Assembly: GCA_017550685.1 (NCBI GenBank)
Contig: JAFZOJ010000037.1
Location: 1 to 64,000, forward strand
Source of the DNA: Treponema sp.
GTDB taxonomy: Bacteria > Spirochaetota > Spirochaetia > Treponematales > Treponemataceae
Length of the DNA stretch: 64,000 nt
Direction of reading: 5' to 3'
Shown here: piece by piece, positions 25,775-35,234 of the stretch
Numbering within the stretch: the first letter of the stretch is position 1
How the letters are laid out: every line of letters begins with the position of its first letter
Translations under genes and position numbers: made by a program
The notes under the pieces: generated by a model
Database searches by the model: none
What the model was told of the DNA's origin: nothing
Seen by the model: the letters and a program-made list of their open reading frames with translations, nothing else

Positions 25775-26662
25775 ATGAAACTTCTTCTTTTAGGAACCGG
25801 TACAAGTCACGGAGTTCCTGTAATAGGCTGCGACTGCAAGGTCTGTAAGTCAAACGATAAACATGATAAAAGATTGCGTTCTGCCGCTTTATTAACTACT
25901 GAGCGTGGAACAAATATCCTTATTGATGTAGGACCTGACTTTCGCATGCAGGCTCTTGAACATCATATAAACAGTCTTGATGCCGTGCTCCTTACTCATA
26001 GTCATGCCGACCATCTTCACGGAATTGACGACCTTAGGATTTTCAGCTGTGATATGTGGAAAAAGCCCGAAAATCCTAAAGCACTCAAGCAGTATGAAGC
26101 TCCTCCTGTTCCTATTTATACAAATAAAAATACACTGAATGATTTGTCGTGCCGCTTTGCCTATTTTTTTATTCCGGTAAAGGAAGGCGGCGGTCATGCA
26201 CGTGTGGAGCTTAAAGAAGCAGTAAAACCTTTTGTAATTGATGAAGTTACCATAACTCCGGTTCCAATGATGCACGGACATTTGCAGACTGTAGGCTGGC
26301 TTTTTACCCGCACCGATGAAAACGGAAAAAAGGTTTCGGCCGGTTATCTTACAGACTGCAATTATATATCACCCCAATCTATTGAACTTGTTCAGTCGGC
26401 TGCCGGAATTAAAGAGGGTGGTGTAATAAAAGAGCTTGTAATAGACGGCCTCCGCATAAAAAAGCATTCAACTCATTTTTGCATACAGGAGGCCATGGAG
26501 GCAGCTTCGCAGATTGGGGCGCAGAATGTCTGGATGACACATCTTACACACGAATCAAGCCACTCAGAATATGCCGCCTATATGAACGAGCACAAGGCAG
26601 AATACCCGGGCATTACAGGAACAGCAGCTCCTTCTTATGACGGGCTTGAACTGAATATTTAA
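25775..26662 (+). CDS. Metallo-beta-lactamase-fold hydrolase, PhnP-like
   Basis: 295 residues. LLGTGTSHGVPVIGCDCKVC at the start, HSHADHLHGIDDLR as the HxHxDH metal site, MMHGH and GYLTDCN as further ligands, and THLTHES near the end give the PhnP-like branch (phosphoribosyl cyclic phosphodiesterases and lipoate-linked hydrolases). The CxCxxC cluster matches the structural zinc of PhnP. No phn genes are nearby, so the substrate is open. GAGG precedes the ATG. Confidence 0.85.
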   Translation: MKLLLLGTGTSHGVPVIGCDCKVCKSNDKHDKRLRSAALLTTERGTNILIDVGPDFRMQALEHHINSLDAVLLTHSHADHLHGIDDLRIFSCDMWKKPENPKALKQYEAPPVPIYTNKNTLNDLSCRFAYFFIPVKEGGGHARVELKEAVKPFVIDEVTITPVPMMHGHLQTVGWLFTRTDENGKKVSAGYLTDCNYISPQSIELVQSAAGIKEGGVIKELVIDGLRIKKHSTHFCIQEAMEAASQIGAQNVWMTHLTHESSHSEYAAYMNEHKAEYPGITGTAAPSYDGLELNI

Positions 26663-26726
26663 AAAAAATTGCACAAAAACACAATATTTTATTAAATTTA
26701 ATATATATAATAGAACAATATAGCAA

Positions 26727-28190
26727 ATGATGAATTTTGATGATTCTTATGTAGTAGAACAGTTCTTTTCCTCTTACCACGATATTTTTACCGTAGATTT
26801 TTTCTGGAAATTCCTTAAATCAAACGGCGTAAAAATTACCAAGGCTAATGCACGTATGCTTCTGGATTCTTCGGAGATGGTTTTTGCCCTTGTTAATGAT
26901 GAATACATTACCCGCGCAGGTGTTTTTCTTGGAAGATGGTTCAGCTTTATGCCTACTGCAGAAGAAATTCAAAAGGGTTATGTTCTGCTTGGTCACCGCT
27001 GCCTTCCTTTTGTAAATCCGAATGTTCAGCCGGATAAAATCAATGTTACCAACGGCAGATATATGATTCAGCCCAAGGCAGTTTCTTTTTCCATGAACCT
27101 GGCACTTGATACCTATGCGCTTTTTGGCGATGGTTACGTAATTCCATGCATTTTTAATGATCATTCAAATACAAAGCTGCCGTTGTCCTCTGTGCAGTAT
27201 GGCATGCCTGCTTCCATAGAGCTTACAGCCTGGCCACTGTCCAAAATCATAGGCGGACGCGGAATAAGGCTTGGCGACAGAATCCTGGGTAGGGTTGTGG
27301 ACTGGGCCGCAGATGTTGTAGAACTTTCTGTGCTCCCGGCAAATTCTTCTTCCGAAATTTCAAGCGACGATATTGAAAGGGAAGAGTGGTATTCAATTTT
27401 TGAAAAAGAGCTTATCAAGAGCTTTGAAGAAAACGGCCCTGAGCATTCAATCGAACAGCAGCTGGCATTTTTGTTCCTGGAAAATCAGAATGAATTGTGC
27501 AAGAGAACCTGCGGCAGTACAGAAGAATTTCTTAAGCACACCAAAAAAATAGGCTTTTCACCTTACGGCGTAGAATCACGAATATGGTATGCAAATACTA
27601 CGGTTCCATATATCGGCAACTGGAATAAAAACAAATCTGCTGATTCCCTGTTTACAGATATTACGATGATTTTTTCTACGGATGTAATTGATGCCTATCT
27701 GGAAAACTATATTTTTGAACAGAGGGAACGCAACAGCGATAAAACACTGGATGAACTTCTGGACGAAATTTTTCCTTCTGTTTTAAGAATGACTCCTTCT
27801 GAACGTAAGCTTGTATTATTGAACTTAGAAAAGCGACATGATATACTAGATAAGGTTTATAATCAGTTTGCAGATTATAAGCTTGCCCCTATAAGACAGA
27901 GGACTATGGAATTATTTTCGCAGGTAAGCATGCTGCTTTGTTCCATCGGTTGTTCGGGTCTTAAGCTGGAGGATTTTCCTCAGCAGGAGCTTGTCATACT
28001 TGTTCAGCTGTTCAGTCATGTTGCACGGATAGTTGAAGAAATGGAAAGTGATTATCTTAGGGATATTTTTCCATATGATGACATTCAGCTTTCACTGGAT
28101 GGTATGGAAGAAACTTTTGAAGATGTTGGAAGTATCCTTCATAATTCACTGGAAACAATCACGTATGACAGTATTAAAATTGTTAATTAA
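26727..28190 (+). CDS. Conserved-looking protein of unknown function
   Basis: 487 residues, no signal peptide or membrane span; acidic, with many aromatic residues. The second half is helical (ERKLVLLNLEKRHDILDKVYNQF; VEEMESDYLRDIFPYDD). No motif I can name. A TATAAT at 26706-26711 predicts a start near 26718 and a leader of about nine bases without Shine-Dalgarno. It is followed 17 bases later by the EIIA-Ntr-like gene, likely one operon, so a link to nitrogen/carbon signalling is possible but unproven. Confidence 0.75.
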   Translation: MMNFDDSYVVEQFFSSYHDIFTVDFFWKFLKSNGVKITKANARMLLDSSEMVFALVNDEYITRAGVFLGRWFSFMPTAEEIQKGYVLLGHRCLPFVNPNVQPDKINVTNGRYMIQPKAVSFSMNLALDTYALFGDGYVIPCIFNDHSNTKLPLSSVQYGMPASIELTAWPLSKIIGGRGIRLGDRILGRVVDWAADVVELSVLPANSSSEISSDDIEREEWYSIFEKELIKSFEENGPEHSIEQQLAFLFLENQNELCKRTCGSTEEFLKHTKKIGFSPYGVESRIWYANTTVPYIGNWNKNKSADSLFTDITMIFSTDVIDAYLENYIFEQRERNSDKTLDELLDEIFPSVLRMTPSERKLVLLNLEKRHDILDKVYNQFADYKLAPIRQRTMELFSQVSMLLCSIGCSGLKLEDFPQQELVILVQLFSHVARIVEEMESDYLRDIFPYDDIQLSLDGMEETFEDVGSILHNSLETITYDSIKIVN

Positions 28191-28207
28191 ATATTGGAGA
28201 AGATAAA

Positions 28208-28687
28208 ATGGATTTGGATTTGAATAGTGGAGCTGACCTTGCATCATTAATCCATCGCGGTGGAGTGTTTTTTGATGTTGAAGGAAAGACCCCCGAAGAA
28301 ATCTATGACAAAATCAGCAAAATTATTAAGGTTCCGGAAGGATTGACTTCTGAACAGATATGTCAGGCTTTGTGTGCACGTGAACAGGTTTTGAGTACTG
28401 CTGTAGGTAACGGCATCGCTTTGCCTCACGCAAGAGCTTCTATTATAAAAGAAGAAGATCAGCAGCAGATTTGTGTTGTTTATCTTAAGAACCCGATTGA
28501 CATGCAGGCTCCTGATGAAAGGGAAGTTTTTGTAATGTTTGTCCTGCTTACACATAATTCACAGGTACATCTTAAGGTTTTGACCGACCTTGCAGGCTTG
28601 TTCCGCAACTTAAGGTTCCGCAAGGCATTGGAGTCTCATGCAGGAGAGGCTGAGCTTTTGAGCCTTATCCGCGAGCTTGATAAATAA
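28208..28687 (+). CDS. ptsN: PTS EIIA-Ntr-like phosphocarrier
   Basis: 159 residues. The phosphorylated histidine is H74 in GNGIALPHARAS; REQVLSTAVGNG and HLKVLTDLAGLFRN are typical. EIIA-Ntr proteins act as regulators rather than sugar carriers in many bacteria. No EIIB/EIIC gene is nearby. Shine-Dalgarno TTGGAGAAG. Confidence 0.85.
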   Translation: MDLDLNSGADLASLIHRGGVFFDVEGKTPEEIYDKISKIIKVPEGLTSEQICQALCAREQVLSTAVGNGIALPHARASIIKEEDQQQICVVYLKNPIDMQAPDEREVFVMFVLLTHNSQVHLKVLTDLAGLFRNLRFRKALESHAGEAELLSLIRELDK

Positions 28688-28729
28688 GATTTTAATTGAA
28701 GAAATAATAATAAATTAGGAGAATATTTT

Positions 28730-30706
28730 ATGGACAAAAAAGGTGTTGAGGCAGTTGCACTTTCTATCCGCAGCTTGTCAATGGACGCAATTCAGAAGGC
28801 AAACTCTGGTCACCCAGGCCTTCCACTTGGTGCTGCAGAAGCTGCTGCAGTTTTGTACGGTGAAGTAATGAAGCACAACCCTGCAGATTCAAAATGGGCA
28901 GACAGAGACCGTTTTGTACTTTCAGCAGGTCATGGTTCTATGCTTCTTTACAGCATTCTTCATCTTGCCGGTTACAAGGTAAGCATGGATGACATTAAGA
29001 ACTTCCGTCAGGTTGGTTCTAAGTGTCCTGGTCACCCTGAATTTGGTGACACAGACGGTGTTGAATGTACTGGTGGTCCACTTGGACAGGGCGTTTCTAT
29101 GGCTGTTGGTATGGCTGTTGCAGAACAGATGCTTGCTGCAAAGTTCAACACAAAAAATCATAAGATTGTTGACCATTACACATACTCTCTCGTAGGAGAA
29201 GGATGTCTTCAGGAAGGTGTTGCTTCTGAAGCTTGTTCTCTTGCAGGAAATCTTAAGCTTGGTAAGCTGATTGTATTCTACGATCAGAACAAGATTTCTA
29301 TTGATGGTAATACAGATATTACTTTCACAGATAATATTGCTGCACGTTACAAGGCATACGGCTGGCAGGTACTTAAGGGTAGCATGTACGATGTAGAAGG
29401 CATTGTAAACCTTGTTAAAGAAGCTAAGAAGTGCAAGGATCAGCCAACATTGATTATGCTCAAGTCTGTAATTGGTAAGGGTGCTCCAAAGCAGGGAACT
29501 GCTGATGTTCATGGTGCTCCACTTGGTGCAGAAGGAATTAAGGCTGCTAAGAAAAAGCTGGGACTTCCTGTAGATAAAGACTTCTACGTTGTTCCTGATG
29601 CTTACAAATATTTTGAAAAGAAGAAGGCTGCATTTGCTAAGGCAGAAGCTGACTGGAAAGCTGATTTTGCTGCATGGGCAAAGGAAAATCCAAAGCTCAA
29701 GAAGGAATGGGATGCTTACTTCTCTGACGCTGTAACTGACGAAACTGTTAAGGACGTTAAATATAAGGTAGGCGATGCATGTGCTACTCGCGATGCTTCT
29801 GGTAAAGCATTGAACGTAATTGCTGCACGTTATGCTAACCTTGTTGGTGGTTCTGCAGACCTTATGGGTCCAAACAAGACTGCATTCAAGGCAACAGATA
29901 ACGGAACATTCAGCCCTGCTAACCGCGCAGGTCGTACAATTGAATACGGTATCCGCGAGTTTGCAATGTCTGCTGTTTGTGCAGGTATTTCTTTGCATGG
30001 AGGGCTGCGTCCATTCTGTGCTACATTCCTTGTATTTGCAGATTACCTCCGCCCATCACTCCGCGTTGTTTCTTTGATGAAGCAGCCTGTAATCTACGTA
30101 TTCACACACGACTCAATCTACGTAGGTGAAGATGGTCCAACTCACCAGCCAATTGAAACAATGACTTCTTTGCGTGCAATTCCTGGTGTTCAGGCAATCC
30201 GCCCAGGTGACCCAGAAGAATCTATGGAAGCTTGGAAGATTGCTTATGCTTCTAAAGATCATCCTGTTTGTATGGCATTCACACGCCAGGCACTTGCTGT
30301 TTACGAAAAGGAAGACAAGTCTTGGAAAAAGAACATGGCTAGCTGCGGTGCTTACATTGTTAAGTCTGGTGCAGACAAGCCTGATATTACAATTCTTGCA
30401 AGCGGTTCAGAAGTTAATATGGCATTGCAGGCAGCTGCTCTTGTTCCAGAAAAGAAGATCCGCGTTGTTTCTGTTCCAGATCTTAAGAAGTTCGAAAACC
30501 TTCCTAAGGCAAAGCAGGAAGCAATCATTGGACCTGCAAAGCGCATCGTTTGTACCGAAGCCGGTATTTCTATGGAATGGCTCCAGTTCACTTCTAAAGA
30601 AAACTGCTTCTGTATCGACACATTCGGTACTTCAGGCCCTGCAAACAAGGTAGCAGAATATCTTGGTTTCACAGCTAAGAATCTTGCTAAGCTTCTTAAG
30701 AAATAA
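28730..30706 (+). CDS. tkt: Transketolase
   Basis: 658 residues. The N-terminal TPP domain (GHPGLPLGAAEAAAVLYGEVM; GPLGQGVSMAVGMA; GEGCLQEGVASEA), the pyrimidine domain (RTIEYGIREFAMSAVCAGISLHGG, THDSIYVGEDGPTHQPIE) and the C-terminal domain are complete. It moves two-carbon units in the pentose phosphate pathway. Strong AGGAGA site and uniform codon use suggest high expression. Confidence 0.97.
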   Translation: MDKKGVEAVALSIRSLSMDAIQKANSGHPGLPLGAAEAAAVLYGEVMKHNPADSKWADRDRFVLSAGHGSMLLYSILHLAGYKVSMDDIKNFRQVGSKCPGHPEFGDTDGVECTGGPLGQGVSMAVGMAVAEQMLAAKFNTKNHKIVDHYTYSLVGEGCLQEGVASEACSLAGNLKLGKLIVFYDQNKISIDGNTDITFTDNIAARYKAYGWQVLKGSMYDVEGIVNLVKEAKKCKDQPTLIMLKSVIGKGAPKQGTADVHGAPLGAEGIKAAKKKLGLPVDKDFYVVPDAYKYFEKKKAAFAKAEADWKADFAAWAKENPKLKKEWDAYFSDAVTDETVKDVKYKVGDACATRDASGKALNVIAARYANLVGGSADLMGPNKTAFKATDNGTFSPANRAGRTIEYGIREFAMSAVCAGISLHGGLRPFCATFLVFADYLRPSLRVVSLMKQPVIYVFTHDSIYVGEDGPTHQPIETMTSLRAIPGVQAIRPGDPEESMEAWKIAYASKDHPVCMAFTRQALAVYEKEDKSWKKNMASCGAYIVKSGADKPDITILASGSEVNMALQAAALVPEKKIRVVSVPDLKKFENLPKAKQEAIIGPAKRIVCTEAGISMEWLQFTSKENCFCIDTFGTSGPANKVAEYLGFTAKNLAKLLKK

Positions 30707-30710
30707 TTTG

Positions 30711-30754
30711 CTAGTTTGCGCTTGCGCAAACTAGGTAAGCACGCGTAAGCGTGC
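30711..30754. repeat. Two adjacent perfect hairpins
   Basis: CTAGTTTGCGC-tt-GCGCAAACTAG (11-bp stem, 2-base loop) and GCACGC-gtaa-GCGTGC (6-bp stem), just after tkt and before R1 repeats. No T-run, so not terminators. Confidence 0.75.
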
Positions 30755-30840
30755 GACATGCCCGGGTCAAGCCCGAGCATGACATGTTATTGCAGGGGTC
30801 AAGCCCGAGCATGTCATTGTCGGACTTGATCCGACAATCT
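30755..30840. repeat. Dispersed repeat R1, three units
   Basis: Three R1 units (gacatgcccgggtcaagccc; gcaggggtcaagcccgagc; gtcattgtcggacttgatcc) in tandem with alternating orientation. Confidence 0.8.
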
Positions 30841-30843
30841 TTC

Positions 30844-30874
30844 AAACACCCGGCATATCGTCGGGTGTTTTTTT
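30844..30874. terminator. Terminator between tkt and the GGDEF-EAL gene
   Basis: ACACCCG / CGGGTGT stem with T-run on the plus strand and an A-run-poor minus side, so mainly for tkt. Confidence 0.85.
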
Positions 30875-32606
30875 ATGCATTAAAAAGTTTGCCGGCTTCT
30901 TCGAGAGGCATCGGCTTGCCCCAGATATAGCCCTGGATGTAATCGCAGCCAATGTTCTGGAGGGTTTCGAGCTGGTCGGTGGATTCTACACCTTCGGAAA
31001 TAACTTCCAGATTCAAGATATGACCTATAGAAATAATTGACGCAACATACTTTTGCGAAGCTTCGCTGGAATTCATTACGTCGATAAAAGATTTGTCTAT
31101 TTTGAGCATGTCGGCCGGGAACTTCTGCAGATAACTGAGAGAAGAATAACCGGTTCCAAAATCATCAATTGCAATCTGCATTCCAAGGTTCTTAATTTCG
31201 TTGATACGGTTAAGAGCTTTTTCGTCGGAATCTATCATTATTGATTCTGTAATTTCAATCTTAAAGTGCTTTGCAGGAACTCCGCTCTTTTTAAGTATTT
31301 CTTTGATTTCTTCTACACAATTGTTTTTCATCAGATGGCGCACAGAAACGTTCACGCTTATGACAATATCGGTTTTACCGGTTTTTAAGATTTGGGCAAG
31401 GAATGCAGCTGCCTTTTTGAAAACCATAATATCAACCTTGTCTATGAGTCCGGTTTTTTCTGCAACAGGAATGAATGATGAAGGATGTACAAGAGTTCCG
31501 TCTATATCCTTAAGGCGTGCAAGCGCTTCAAAACCGCATAATTGATGAGAGATGCTGTACAGCGGCTGAAGATAGCACAGAATATTATCATTATCCAGGG
31601 CAATACGGAGTTTGCGTTCAATTTCCATCATTTTTTCTGACTGCAAAAGATCAGAATTATAGCGGAGAATCCTGCTGCTGTTATTGGATTTTTGTGCCTG
31701 ATGCAATGCCGCATCTGAACAGGAGAAGAGTGCAGTGTTTGTAGAAGCATCATCAGGATATTCAGCATAACCAAAGCAGGCGGTAACAAAGCAGTCGCAG
31801 TCATCAATAGTAATTTTGCGTTCAAGCTCGGTTTCGTAAGTGTTTACCGTATTCATAATGTCGAGGCAGGAATTATAACCGCGGATGATAAGGGAATATT
31901 CATCACCGCCAAGACGGGAAACAAATTCTATGGTGCCGGTTTTTCGAGAGTTAGCAAGATTTTTCCATCGGTTTGAAATTTCAATCAGAACCTTGTCGCC
32001 AAATTCGTGGCCCAGAGTGTCGTTGATGTTTTTAAAGTTCACTAAATCTATGGAAACTACGGCAAAACGTTCACGCTTGTTTATAAGTTCGGAAATTAAC
32101 TCTGTGCAGGCATAGCGGTTAGGCAGTTCGGTAAGGGCATCTGTAATGGCAATCTTGCGCATTTTTTCCTGATATCGGTTAATACGCAGGTTATTAATAT
32201 AAATAATTGTAATAACAAGTAACGTAGAAATATTGTTAAAGAGACCTGCAATATTATTAGGATTCTGTCTCTTCATCATTCCCATAAAAAGCAGTGGAAG
32301 CTGTAAGAACAAAAACACAAGCGAAGTAAAATAACCAATTTTAAAGTAAAGTACAGCCAGAAATATGAGGAAAATATTGGCCAGAGTTGAAAAAACTCCT
32401 GTAAATGCAGAAAACGGAATTTTTATTCCTAGAAAATTGATAATAGCATGACTTCCTGCGGTTTTTGCAACCAGAACACTAGCTGCTGTGTAAAGAATTG
32501 CAAGAATAAAAAATAAAACCTGCGAATTACCTTTATTAGGAAAAATGTTACTTAGAATTTCATCTATATTTTTGCTCTTGTTGAATGAAAATATGTTCTT
32601 GCTCAT
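30873..32606 (-). CDS. Membrane GGDEF-EAL protein (c-di-GMP turnover)
   Basis: 577 residues. Five or so membrane spans (about 25-150), a GGDEF domain (about 155-315, with intact SRLGGDEYSLI) and an EAL domain (about 330-575: FEALARL, EITES, IDDFGTGYSSL, KIDKSFID, EGVE, QGYIWGKP). Both active-site signatures are intact, so synthesis and hydrolysis of cyclic di-GMP are both possible. An inhibitory RxxD site before GGDEF is not visible. AGAGGA lies upstream of the ATG. Partner receptor in the window: the PilZ protein. Confidence 0.92.
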   Translation of the reverse strand: MSKNIFSFNKSKNIDEILSNIFPNKGNSQVLFFILAILYTAASVLVAKTAGSHAIINFLGIKIPFSAFTGVFSTLANIFLIFLAVLYFKIGYFTSLVFLFLQLPLLFMGMMKRQNPNNIAGLFNNISTLLVITIIYINNLRINRYQEKMRKIAITDALTELPNRYACTELISELINKRERFAVVSIDLVNFKNINDTLGHEFGDKVLIEISNRWKNLANSRKTGTIEFVSRLGGDEYSLIIRGYNSCLDIMNTVNTYETELERKITIDDCDCFVTACFGYAEYPDDASTNTALFSCSDAALHQAQKSNNSSRILRYNSDLLQSEKMMEIERKLRIALDNDNILCYLQPLYSISHQLCGFEALARLKDIDGTLVHPSSFIPVAEKTGLIDKVDIMVFKKAAAFLAQILKTGKTDIVISVNVSVRHLMKNNCVEEIKEILKKSGVPAKHFKIEITESIMIDSDEKALNRINEIKNLGMQIAIDDFGTGYSSLSYLQKFPADMLKIDKSFIDVMNSSEASQKYVASIISIGHILNLEVISEGVESTDQLETLQNIGCDYIQGYIWGKPMPLEEAGKLFNA

Positions 32607-32719
32607 ACACTATTCCTCTGATGTAAAATTATAACATACAAGTAGTGATAAAGATATAAAAAAATCGGGTAAAACCAAAATTGCGGAAGTAGGGCGGATG
32701 GCATATATACATGTTCTTA

Positions 32720-32748
32720 TTGATAGAAACACGGATTACTGCTATAAT
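32720..32748 (+). promoter_or_regulatory. iorA promoter, leaderless geometry
   Basis: TTGATA (32720-32725), 17-base spacer, perfect TATAAT (32743-32748), six bases (AGGGAC), ATG at 32755. Predicted start point equals the A of the ATG. Confidence 0.75.
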
Positions 32749-32754
32749 AGGGAC

Positions 32755-34674
32755 ATGGCTAAACAAATGATAATGGGTAATCAGGCAATTGCGCTTGGTG
32801 CCTTAAAGGCTGGAGTTAATCTTGTTGCAGGATATCCTGGCACTCCTTCCAGCGAAATTATTGAATTTATCTCTAAGTATAAGGACAAAACCGGAACTTA
32901 TGTAGAATGGTCGGTAAACGAAAAGGCCGCTGCCGAGATTGCTGCAGGCGCAAGTTATGCAGGCAGCCGCACAATGATTACAATGAAGCAGGTGGGGCTT
33001 AATGTTGCAAGCGACCCTGTAATGTGTCTTTCTTATGTCGGCGTAAAAGGCGGTATGGTTATAGTTGTTGCCGATGATCCGGGTCCAATTTCAAGCCAGA
33101 CCGAGCAGGATACCCGTAACTACGCGCAGTATTCCAAGCTGCCGTGCTTTGATCCTTCTACTCCGAGCGAAGCCTATCAAATGGTACAAGAGGCCTTTGA
33201 GCTTTCTGAAAAATATAATACACCGGTGCTTCTGCGTCCGACAACAAGAGTTGACCACGCCTACGAAAGCATGGATTTTCCTGAGCTTGGGCCATGTCGC
33301 ACCCCGGGTGTTTTTGAAAAAGATTCCAGGCGCTGGGTAATTTTTCCAAAGGCGTCTTATTTGAACCATCAGCGCATTTTTGAACGCAATGAAAGTGAAC
33401 TGCCTAAGGTGTTTAGTGAGAGCAAGTGGAATAAGGTGGTAGAGCATATTGGTGAAGGGCCCTTCGAGAGCCTCAGGGACCCCGATGCCAACTCAGGTTG
33501 CAAAAGCATTGCCTTTGTTGCCGGAGGTATAAGCTACTGCTATTTAATGGAAGCTCTTTCAATTCTCGGAATTAAGGATATCCCAGTCCTGAAAATAGGC
33601 ACCCCATATCCATTCCCAGCAGACCTTGCCGCAGACTTTATGCGCGAACATAACCAACTCATTGTATTTGAAGAGCTGGATCCGGTTTTGGAGGAAGCTC
33701 TTCTTAAGGTAGCCGGCCGCCAGCATATAGAATGTAAAATCAGCGGTAAGTTGGATAAAACCGTGCCAAATGCAGGGGAATTGAGTGTAGAAATTATTAA
33801 GTCGGTTATTAAAGGGGCCTTCGAGGGCCTCAGGCACCACGATGTCTTTGCGAATGAGTCTGTGGTCCCTGAGGCTCTCGAAGGGCCATCCAAACAAGAC
33901 GCTCCATCACTCCCAGTCCGCCCTCCAGTCCTCTGTGCAGGCTGTCCTCACCGCGGGGCTTTCTACGCTGTAAAGCAGGCAATGAAAGGCAAGAAAACTG
34001 TTTATTGTGGAGACATCGGCTGCTATACATTGGGAAATGCTCAGCCTCTTGATATGACCGATACCTGTCTTTGTATGGGTGCAGACATCACTATGGCACA
34101 GGGCTTTTATCATAACGAGCCGGACCGTTACTGCTTCAGCTTTATAGGGGATTCAACCTTCTTCGCGAGCGGAATCACAGGCGTTGTAAACGGCGTATAC
34201 AATCAGGCAAAGCAGACAATCTGTATTCTGGACAATTCAACTACAGCCATGACAGGCCATCAGCCTCACCCGGGAACCGGTATGACAATGATGGGGCAGG
34301 TTGTAGACAAAATAAGCATTCAGAAAATTCTGGAAGCAATCGGAGTTTCTCCAATCATTACAGTAGATCCGTTTAATCAGGAAGAGTCGGTTGCCGCCGT
34401 AAAACAGGCCAGCGAAGCACCTGGAGTAAGCGCTGTAATTTTTAAGGCTCCATGTATAAGCATTGCCGCTAAGGTTGGCTGCAAGCTTCCGGGGCCAAAA
34501 GGAGTGGATACTGCAAAATGTATCGGCTGCCAGAAATGTATAAAAGAGCTTGGCTGCCCGGCACTCAGTGTCAGCCTTGTTGATTCGGTTAAAAAACTTG
34601 TAGAAATAGATAAATCCCTTTGTACAGGCTGTGGACTTTGTAGTCAGGTCTGCCCGACAGGAGCAATTAAATGA
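32755..34674 (+). CDS. iorA: Indolepyruvate ferredoxin oxidoreductase, alpha subunit
   Basis: 639 residues. It oxidises aryl pyruvates to aryl-acetyl-CoA with ferredoxin, using TPP. Visible: N-terminal pyrimidine domain (VAGYPGTPSSEIIEF), LCAGCPHRGAFYAV and the TPP loop GDIGCYTLG ... GDSTFFASG, and a C-terminal two-cluster ferredoxin domain (CIGCQKC...C; CTGCGLCSQVCPTGAIK). Start is ATG at 32755 because the promoter -10 box precedes it by six bases; the upstream reading would lie inside the promoter. Two segments (about residues 235-245 and 355-380) are encoded by R3 repeats and lengthen the protein. The stop overlaps iorB by four bases. Confidence 0.93.
   Translation: MAKQMIMGNQAIALGALKAGVNLVAGYPGTPSSEIIEFISKYKDKTGTYVEWSVNEKAAAEIAAGASYAGSRTMITMKQVGLNVASDPVMCLSYVGVKGGMVIVVADDPGPISSQTEQDTRNYAQYSKLPCFDPSTPSEAYQMVQEAFELSEKYNTPVLLRPTTRVDHAYESMDFPELGPCRTPGVFEKDSRRWVIFPKASYLNHQRIFERNESELPKVFSESKWNKVVEHIGEGPFESLRDPDANSGCKSIAFVAGGISYCYLMEALSILGIKDIPVLKIGTPYPFPADLAADFMREHNQLIVFEELDPVLEEALLKVAGRQHIECKISGKLDKTVPNAGELSVEIIKSVIKGAFEGLRHHDVFANESVVPEALEGPSKQDAPSLPVRPPVLCAGCPHRGAFYAVKQAMKGKKTVYCGDIGCYTLGNAQPLDMTDTCLCMGADITMAQGFYHNEPDRYCFSFIGDSTFFASGITGVVNGVYNQAKQTICILDNSTTAMTGHQPHPGTGMTMMGQVVDKISIQKILEAIGVSPIITVDPFNQEESVAAVKQASEAPGVSAVIFKAPCISIAAKVGCKLPGPKGVDTAKCIGCQKCIKELGCPALSVSLVDSVKKLVEIDKSLCTGCGLCSQVCPTGAIK
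33459..33485. repeat. R3 repeat inside iorA
   Basis: cccttcgagagcctcaggga followed by ccccga, read in frame as PFESLRDPD. Nearly the same sequence lies between genes at 38199-38225. Confidence 0.85.
33818..33890. repeat. Inverted pair of R3 repeats inside iorA
   Basis: ggccttcgagggcctcagg at 33820 and its inverted partner ctgaggctctcgaagggcc at 33872-33890, separated by a short loop, read in frame as AFEGLRHHD ... VVPEALEGPS. It lies just before the conserved LCAGCPHR segment. Confidence 0.85.
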
Positions 34675-35234
34675 GTAAAAATATAATCATCTGTGGCGTA
34701 GGCGGGCAGGGAACTGTTCTCGCAGCAAAGGTTCTTTCTCAATCTGCAATTTCAAACGGCGAGCACGTACTTAGTGCAGAAACAATCGGAATGGCTCAAA
34801 GAGGCGGTTCTGTTGTAAGTCACGTACGTATCGGCGATGACGCATTTTCTCCGCTTGTACCTCAGGGTCAGGCAGACGTGCTTATTGCTTTTGAAGCTGC
34901 CGAAGCCGTAAGAAATATCGATTATCTTAAAGAAGGCGGAACTGTAATCGTAAACAAAAAGGTTGTTCAGCCGGTAACTGCAAGCCTTAGCGGAAAAGCC
35001 TTTGAGGCCGATGAAATGATTTCGTATCTGGAAAAACGCGCCCAGAAGGTTGTGGCTGTAGATACAGATCAGGCCTGTCAGGAGCTTGGAAGCAGCAAGG
35101 TTGCAAATATGGTTTTGCTCGGAGCCGCCAGCCGTGCAGGTTTAATTGACGGTGAAGAACTAAAGGCTTCAATCAAACAGCTTGTCAAACCCGATTTTTA
35201 TGAATTAAATGTAAAGGCGGTAGATTATGTCTGA
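34671..35234 (+). CDS. iorB: Indolepyruvate ferredoxin oxidoreductase, beta subunit
   Basis: 187 residues. IICGVGGQGTVLAAKVLSQSA at the start and AQRGGSVVSHVRIG are the gamma-domain signatures of the 2-oxoacid oxidoreductase family. It pairs with IorA. ATG overlaps the iorA stop (ATGA), so expression is coupled. Confidence 0.93.
   Translation: MSKNIIICGVGGQGTVLAAKVLSQSAISNGEHVLSAETIGMAQRGGSVVSHVRIGDDAFSPLVPQGQADVLIAFEAAEAVRNIDYLKEGGTVIVNKKVVQPVTASLSGKAFEADEMISYLEKRAQKVVAVDTDQACQELGSSKVANMVLLGAASRAGLIDGEELKASIKQLVKPDFYELNVKAVDYV

Noticed and set aside
32698-32754. Longer N-terminus for IorA starting at 32698
   Set aside because: It would run through the TTGATA-17-TATAAT promoter; family proteins start close to the KQMIMGNQAIALG segment.
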